Below the pieces are notes generated by a model. That model ran no database searches and had not been told where the DNA came from. It was given only the letters and a program-made list of their open reading frames with translations. This document shows positions 59,550-64,000 of a stretch of 64,000 nucleotides of DNA, one piece after another. The position numbers and the translations under genes are program-made. The stretch spans positions 251,191 to 315,190 of the forward strand of contig NZ_VLLL01000007.1 in the NCBI RefSeq assembly GCF_007994225.1. The letters are read 5' to 3'. This DNA comes from Stackebrandtia albiflava. Lineage in GTDB: Bacteria; Actinomycetota; Actinomycetes; Mycobacteriales; Micromonosporaceae. The number at the start of each line of letters is the position of its first letter. The first letter of the stretch is position 1.

Positions 59550-59849
59550 TATTGGCCTCCTCGGGTGAGGGGATGTCGGTTCCCAAGGTCGTAGGGCGAA
59601 CCGACCCGGATGATGATAGGGCCAAAATCGCCTAATCGTGTGGACGTGATTACTCGTCCAAGGATTGTGTCCCCGGCCGCGTCCCCGTCGGACGGACCCG
59701 CTGTGCGACATACCCGTACGTGTCACCCGTTCGGGATCGCCCGAACGGGCCGGATGGCGCCCGGACCCGGCCGGTAGATTCGGTTCCCAGCTCAGAGGCG
59801 TCGTCACCGGCCGGGAACCGGCCGGTCGCCGAAGCGGCGGAGGGACCCG
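59550..59849. other. divergent promoter region of bldN and the glutaredoxin-like gene
   Basis: About 300 bp without a gene. A less GC-rich patch (59590-59650) holds TTGGAC and, 17 bp on, CGATTA read toward bldN, a possible promoter. No clear operator symmetry was found. Confidence 0.4.
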
Positions 59850-60815
59850 ATGGACCGGCTGGTTCTACTCACCACCAAAGAATGTCATCTATGCGAGACG
59901 GCCCGGCAGGCGATGGACCGGGTTTCCCGCGACTCGGGCGTGTCGTGGCGCGAGACCGACGTGTCCACCGACCCCGGACTGGCCCGCGAGTACGGCGACC
60001 GGCTTCCGGTGGTGCTGCTCGACGGCCGTGAGCACGGCTACTGGCGTGTCGAGGAGGAACGACTGCTGCGGGACCTCGGCCACGCCGGTTTATCCCGCCC
60101 GGCGGCCGCCACGACCGCGCGGAGATCATTAGGATTGCCCGATGGCGAAGCACTTGGTCTGGGACTGGAACGGCACACTGCTCGACGACTTCGAGGCCGT
60201 GGTGGCCGCCTCCAGCGCCGCCGTCGTCGCCTTGGGCGGGACGGCCTTCGACGGCGCGACCCATCGCGAGAAGTACCGCCGCCCGATCACCGACTTCTAC
60301 AACGAGCAGCTGGGCCGCGAACTCACCGAGGCCGAGTTCGAACGGCTGAACGAGCTGTTCCACTCCGGGTACCTCGAACGGATCGCCGAGTGCCGTCTCG
60401 CGGAGGGCGCCCTGGAGGCCGTCACGGGCTGGAACGGCACCCAGTCGCTGCTGTCGATGTGGCGGCACGCCGACCTGGTGCCGCTGGTGACCCGGTTCGG
60501 GCTCGCCGAGCACTTCGCGCGGGTCGACGGGCTGCGCGCCACCGACCACGGCGGGAAGCACCGGTACCTGGTGGCGCACCTGTCGGAGTTGAACGTCCAG
60601 GCCACCGAGGTCGTCATGATCGGCGACTCGGTGGACGACGCGGACGCGGCGGTCGCGGCCGGTGCCGGGTGCGTGCTCTATTCCGGCGGGACCACCAGCG
60701 AGCGGCTGCTCCGCGCGACCGGTTTCCCGGTCGTCGACACCCTCGCCGAGGCGGTCGAGACCGCGCGACTGGGGTGACCCGCCCGACACCGTCCGGCGGC
60801 GGTCACCGCGTGTGA
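59850..60815 (+). CDS. glutaredoxin-like protein with run-on 3' frame
   Basis: ATG 59850 after GGAGGG begins a DUF836/glutaredoxin-like domain: LLTTKECHLCETARQ with C-x2-C, then PVVLLDG near residue 55. The domain is complete by about residue 85 (60104). The frame has no stop there and continues to 60815 through the whole HAD gene in another frame, giving an Arg-rich tail that does not look real. A stop lies one frame away at about 60129, so a one-base shift would end it normally. Confidence 0.7.
   Translation: MDRLVLLTTKECHLCETARQAMDRVSRDSGVSWRETDVSTDPGLAREYGDRLPVVLLDGREHGYWRVEEERLLRDLGHAGLSRPAAATTARRSLGLPDGEALGLGLERHTARRLRGRGGRLQRRRRRLGRDGLRRRDPSREVPPPDHRLLQRAAGPRTHRGRVRTAERAVPLRVPRTDRRVPSRGGRPGGRHGLERHPVAAVDVAARRPGAAGDPVRARRALRAGRRAARHRPRREAPVPGGAPVGVERPGHRGRHDRRLGGRRGRGGRGRCRVRALFRRDHQRAAAPRDRFPGRRHPRRGGRDRATGVTRPTPSGGGHRV
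60142..60777 (+). CDS. HAD-family phosphatase
   Basis: The 211-residue hydrolase has motif I DWNGTLLDD, a helical cap, and motif IV region MIGDSVDDADAA. It resembles phosphoglycolate phosphatase-like enzymes, though the motif I reads WDWNGT instead of FDLDGT. TAGGAT (60130-60135) lies 6 nt before the ATG, a leaderless promoter inside the preceding frame. Such a gene commonly sits before rex in actinobacteria. Confidence 0.85.
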   Translation: MAKHLVWDWNGTLLDDFEAVVAASSAAVVALGGTAFDGATHREKYRRPITDFYNEQLGRELTEAEFERLNELFHSGYLERIAECRLAEGALEAVTGWNGTQSLLSMWRHADLVPLVTRFGLAEHFARVDGLRATDHGGKHRYLVAHLSELNVQATEVVMIGDSVDDADAAVAAGAGCVLYSGGTTSERLLRATGFPVVDTLAEAVETARLG

Positions 60816-60851
60816 CCTGGTCATTCGTCCCCGACACGGGGCGGCACCGAT

Positions 60852-60880
60852 TTGTGCAAACCTTCACAAGGTCCTAAGCT
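60852..60880 (+). promoter_or_regulatory. Rex operator overlapping the rex promoter
   Basis: TTGTGCAAACCTTCACAA (60852-60869) matches the Rex consensus TTGTGAANNNNTTCACAA at all fixed positions but one. TTGTGC is also the -35, with a 17-bp spacer to TAAGCT (60875-60880) and 7 nt to GTG 60888. Rex bound here would cover the -35 and spacer, blocking its own operon when NADH is low. Confidence 0.85.
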
Positions 60881-60887
60881 GAACCGC

Positions 60888-61712
60888 GTGACGTCACCGG
60901 CCCCGGCCGGCGGGGGTCGTCCACGCGGGCCGCAGGGGCCGTCGTGTGGTGTACGCCCGTGCCCGACCGGTCCGCCACACGACGCAGCACGCCATCGTCC
61001 GCCGGCCGCCGGGCCACACCCCGCTTCGGAGAACCAATTGCCGACCGAACTTCCCGCCGGGGCAGACCCTCGGGACATTCCCGACGCCACCGTGTCGCGG
61101 CTTCCGGAGTACCTGCACGCGTTGCACACCCTTGCCGAGACCGGCATCGCCACGGTGTCCAGCGAGGGGCTGGCGGTGGCCGCCGGGGTCAACTCCGCGA
61201 AGTTGCGCAAGGACCTGTCGCACCTCGGCTCCTACGGCATCCGCGGCGTCGGTTACGACATCGCCGTGCTGACGACCCAGATCTCGGACGTGCTGGGGCT
61301 GCGGCAGCATCGCGCCGTCGCCCTGGTCGGGGTCGGTCACCTCGGTCAGGCGCTCGCGGGCTACGGCGGGTTCGCCAACCGCGGATTCGGGATCGCGGCG
61401 CTGTTCGACATCGCCGAGGACCGGGTCGGGACCGTGCTGAACGGGCTGCCGGTCCGGCACCTCGACGAACTGGCGGAGGTGGTCTCCGCCGAGGGGATCT
61501 CCATCGCCGTCATCACCACACCCCCGCTCGCCGCACAGCGTGTCGCCGACTCGCTCGTTAGAGCTGGTGTGACGAGCATCCTCAACTTCGCGCCGTGCGT
61601 GCTGGACGTCCCCGGCAACGTCGACGTCCGGAAGGTGGACCTGGCGGTGGAGTTGCAGATCCTGTCATTCCACGAGCACCGCAAGTCCCGCAACGGAAAG
61701 GTGGCCACGTGA
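60888..61712 (+). CDS. rex: redox-sensing repressor Rex
   Basis: The 274-residue repressor has an N-terminal winged helix (about 70-130; VSSEGLAVAAGVNSAKLRKD, then LGSYGIRGVGYD) and a Rossmann NAD(H)-binding domain (GVGHLGQAL, FDIAEDRVG). An unusual N-terminal extension of about 65 Pro/Gly-rich residues precedes the DNA-binding domain. The leaderless GTG 60888 defines this start. Its gene is coupled to hemA, as in the Streptomyces rex-hem operon. Confidence 0.95.
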   Translation: MTSPAPAGGGRPRGPQGPSCGVRPCPTGPPHDAARHRPPAAGPHPASENQLPTELPAGADPRDIPDATVSRLPEYLHALHTLAETGIATVSSEGLAVAAGVNSAKLRKDLSHLGSYGIRGVGYDIAVLTTQISDVLGLRQHRAVALVGVGHLGQALAGYGGFANRGFGIAALFDIAEDRVGTVLNGLPVRHLDELAEVVSAEGISIAVITTPPLAAQRVADSLVRAGVTSILNFAPCVLDVPGNVDVRKVDLAVELQILSFHEHRKSRNGKVAT

Positions 61713-63034
61713 ACCTGCTGGTGGTGGGGGCGTCCCACCGTACGGCACCGGTGGAGGTCCTGGAGCGGCTGGCGTTGACCGCCGACCGCGCGGCCGAACT
61801 GGCGACCGGACTGGTCGCGGGCCGGTACGTGGGCGAGGCGGTGGTGCTGTCCACCTGCAACCGGGTCGAGGTGTACGCGGCGGTGTCGGGCTTCCACGGC
61901 GGCCTGACCGAGATCGCGGGCCGGTTGGCCGCGCACGGCGGCATGGCCGTGGACGACCTGTCGGGCCACCTGTACGTGCGGCACGAGGCGCAGGCGGTGC
62001 GGCACGCGTTCACGGTGGCCGCCGGCCTGGACTCGATGGTCGCCGGGGAGGCGCAGATCCTCGGCCAGCTCCGCGACGCCTACGAGTCGGCCCGGGAGTC
62101 CGGCCACGCCGGACGCCTGCTGCACGAACTGCTGCAACAGGCGTTGCGGGTCGGCAAACGGGTCCAGTCGGAGGCGCAGGTGGGGGCCGCCGCGCCCAGC
62201 GTCGTGACGGCGGCGCTGGCCGTGGGTGTGGAACACACCGGCCGTGAGCTGGCCGGGGCCGACGCCCTGGTGGTCGGCGCCGGCGCCATGGGGGCGCTGA
62301 GCCTCGCCGCGTTGCGGCGGGCGGGCGCGGGCCGCTGCTACGTCGTCAACCGGGACTTCGATCGTGCCGTGCGGCTGGCCGCCAACCACGACGCCGAGGC
62401 GGTGGCGTGGGACGCGCTGGCGACGGTCGTGCCGCACGTGGACGTGATCGTGTCGGCCACCGGGGCTCCGGCTCCGGTGATCGACGAGACGACGCTGGCG
62501 GATCGCCGCGGTGGTCTCCTGGTGTGCGACCTGGCGGTACCCCGGGACGTGGCGGCGTCGGTCGCGGCGCTGCCGGGCGTGCACGTGGTCGACATCGGCG
62601 GGTTGGGCGACAGCGACCGGCCGGGACCGGGGGCGCGTTACCTGGAGGCGGCCGAGCGGATCCTCGTGGAGGAGATCGACGCCTTCCTCGGGGTGGCCCG
62701 CGCCGCGCAGGTGGCCCCGACGGTGGCGGCGTTGCGTAGTCGCGCGGACGAGGTCGTCGACGGCGAACTGGCGCGGTTGCGGCGGCGTCGCCCGGACCTG
62801 TCCGACGAACAGCGCGCCGAGATCGCCCACACGGTCCACCGGGTGGTGCGGCAACTGCTGCACCAGCCGACGGTGCGGGTGCGTCAGCTCGCCAGCGAAC
62901 CCGGTGGTGAGAGTTACGCCGCCGCGCTGCGGGAGTTGTTCGCGCTGGAGGCGCCGGACCTGTCCGCGGTGGAGCCGGATGTGACGGCTGAGGCGTTGCG
63001 CGTCACACCGGAGACCGTGGACCCTCGACAGTAG
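61709..63034 (+). CDS. hemA: glutamyl-tRNA reductase
   Basis: The 441-residue enzyme reduces glutamyl-tRNA to glutamate-1-semialdehyde for haem synthesis. It has the N-terminal ASHRTAPVE and STCNRVE block with catalytic Cys50, the MVAGEAQILGQ motif, the NADPH fold VVGAGAMGALSL and the C-terminal helical dimer domain. GTG 61709 overlaps rex by 4 bp; GGAAAGG serves it. The operon is under Rex control. Confidence 0.96.
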   Translation: MNLLVVGASHRTAPVEVLERLALTADRAAELATGLVAGRYVGEAVVLSTCNRVEVYAAVSGFHGGLTEIAGRLAAHGGMAVDDLSGHLYVRHEAQAVRHAFTVAAGLDSMVAGEAQILGQLRDAYESARESGHAGRLLHELLQQALRVGKRVQSEAQVGAAAPSVVTAALAVGVEHTGRELAGADALVVGAGAMGALSLAALRRAGAGRCYVVNRDFDRAVRLAANHDAEAVAWDALATVVPHVDVIVSATGAPAPVIDETTLADRRGGLLVCDLAVPRDVAASVAALPGVHVVDIGGLGDSDRPGPGARYLEAAERILVEEIDAFLGVARAAQVAPTVAALRSRADEVVDGELARLRRRRPDLSDEQRAEIAHTVHRVVRQLLHQPTVRVRQLASEPGGESYAAALRELFALEAPDLSAVEPDVTAEALRVTPETVDPRQ

Positions 63035-63194
63035 TAGCCACAATGGACTTGAAAGTGACATTCTCCCGGTTGTTCGGTACCCTCGACGACCGACGAGACC
63101 TGTTCACGTCCCTGGGCGGGGGTATGCGGGGCGCCCAGCCGCCATGCGCCCACACCCTCCGCCGAACCGCAATCACATCGATGGAGCGAGATAA

Positions 63195-64000
63195 ATGACA
63201 AGTGTCCACAATATTGCCGGCCGGGTGCGCTACGTCGGCACCGGGCCGGGTGACCCCGGGCTGCTGACCCAGCGCGCGATCGACGCGATCGCCGGGGCGG
63301 ACCTGGTGGTGCACGACCGGACCTTGCCGCAACAGCTTCTGGAGGCCGCGCAGCGCCACGCCGGCGAACAGGCGGTCTTCACGCTTTCCGAGACCTCCCC
63401 CAGTGAACTGGTCAAGGACCTGCTGGCCGCCGCCCGTGACGGCCGCCAGGTCGCCCGGCTGGTGTCGGGCGACCCGTATCCGCGCTCCTCCATCGTGACC
63501 GAGGTCTCCGACATCGCCGCCACCGAGGTGCCGGTCGAGGTCATCCCCGGGATCAGCTACGCCGCCGCCACCGCCGACTACGCGGGCATGCCGCCCGGCG
63601 AGCTGCGCACCCTCGTCGACATCGACGACGTCTCCGGGCTCGACCCGGCCACGATCGCGGCCGCGGTCGAACGCGGCACCGTCGTGTTCACCGCCGACAT
63701 CACCGACCTGGCGGGACTGCGGGACGTGCTGCTGATGGCCGGGCTCAGCCCGACCACGCCGGTCGCCGTCACCGGCGACGTCACCGGCGAGACCCAGTTC
63801 ACCACCGGATCCACCGTGGACACCTTCGTGGAGGCGGCGCTGGGCTTCGCGGGCCGGGTCGTCATCACGCTGGGCGACACCGTCGCCGAACGCGGCCGGC
63901 TCGGCTGGTGGGAGAACCGGCCGCTGTACGGCTGGAAGGTGCTCATCCCCCGCACCAAGGAACAGGCCGGCACGATGAGCGAGAAGCTGCGTGCCTACGG
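63195..64000 (+). CDS. uroporphyrinogen-III methyltransferase/synthase fusion (partial)
   Basis: From ATG 63195 after GGAGCGAG, 268 codons run open to the window edge. Residues about 10-250 form a SUMT-like methyltransferase (VGTGPGDPGLLTQRAIDAI, LVSGDPYPRSS, GISYAAATADYAGMPPG). The last residues (WKVLIPRTKEQAGTMSEKLR) begin a HemD uroporphyrinogen-III synthase domain. Such fusions end the actinobacterial hem operon. hemC, normally between hemA and this gene, is missing; only 160 bp separate them. Confidence 0.85.
   Translation, partial: MTSVHNIAGRVRYVGTGPGDPGLLTQRAIDAIAGADLVVHDRTLPQQLLEAAQRHAGEQAVFTLSETSPSELVKDLLAAARDGRQVARLVSGDPYPRSSIVTEVSDIAATEVPVEVIPGISYAAATADYAGMPPGELRTLVDIDDVSGLDPATIAAAVERGTVVFTADITDLAGLRDVLLMAGLSPTTPVAVTGDVTGETQFTTGSTVDTFVEAALGFAGRVVITLGDTVAERGRLGWWENRPLYGWKVLIPRTKEQAGTMSEKLRAY

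Noticed and set aside
1-64000. tRNA, rRNA, CRISPR array or transposase
   Set aside because: I looked for cloverleaf ends, spaced repeats and DDE-type motifs and saw none; a dedicated scan would be needed to exclude them fully.

Overview
The window is GC-rich actinobacterial DNA. Coding regions have the strong G/C third-position bias of an actinomycete, GTG starts and 4-bp GTGA overlaps are common, and many genes carry a TANNNT -10 hexamer 6-7 nt before the start codon (leaderless transcripts). A BldN-type developmental sigma factor with an RsbN-like partner, Rex-hemA, Excalibur lipoproteins, a Scr1/DUF397 pair and type VII secretion (ESX) proteins point to a differentiating actinomycete near Micromonosporaceae/Glycomycetaceae. 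The family-level assignment is inference.

Layout. 1-5153: five tandem double-domain GNAT acetyltransferases (the first cut by the left edge), interrupted by a small secreted-peptide gene. 5216-9549: a lipoprotein, then a molybdate operon (HTH-TOBE regulator, modA, modB, modC) ending in a minisatellite. 10126-19161 (minus strand): thrC behind a SAM-I riboswitch, two related Pro-rich single-pass proteins, an ABC-2 permease with a hydrolase-ABC ATPase fusion, and two Excalibur proteins separated by gene remnants. 19559-22767: hemolysin-III protein, a small protein and a Cdc48-like ATPase. 22983-31051: an orphan ESX-type cluster (WXG-like proteins, mycosin, lipoproteins) of partly lower GC. 31066-33844: DUF397/Scr1 pair and small unknown genes. 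33861-36699 and 48372-49978: two NarL/LuxR-type two-component systems.

38373-40547 is an immunity / WXG100-like / Ntox44 toxin cassette. 40778-46435 is an amino-sugar (probably N-acetylgalactosamine) catabolic operon with a divergent DeoR regulator. 46637-51480: SDR, XRE regulator, two-component system, serine hydrolase. 51608-57248: two RbsC-like membrane proteins, DUF3180, folK-folB-folP and a SerB-like HAD phosphatase. 57437-59549: bldN and its RsbN-like partner. 59850-64000: glutaredoxin-like gene, HAD phosphatase, rex, hemA and the start of a cobA/hemD fusion. hemC, which usually follows hemA, is absent.

The most unusual signal is a dispersed element present four times (662, 38187, 40619, 46481), always on the plus strand. 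It has two DnaA-box-like 9-mers 17-18 bp apart, a promoter at nearly fixed distance, and a conserved start of the predicted transcript beginning AUGGGG. Each copy points into the 3' end of a minus-strand gene 76-106 bp away. Two copies bracket the toxin cassette and the next pair brackets the sugar operon. All calls come from reading the sequence; no database search was run.
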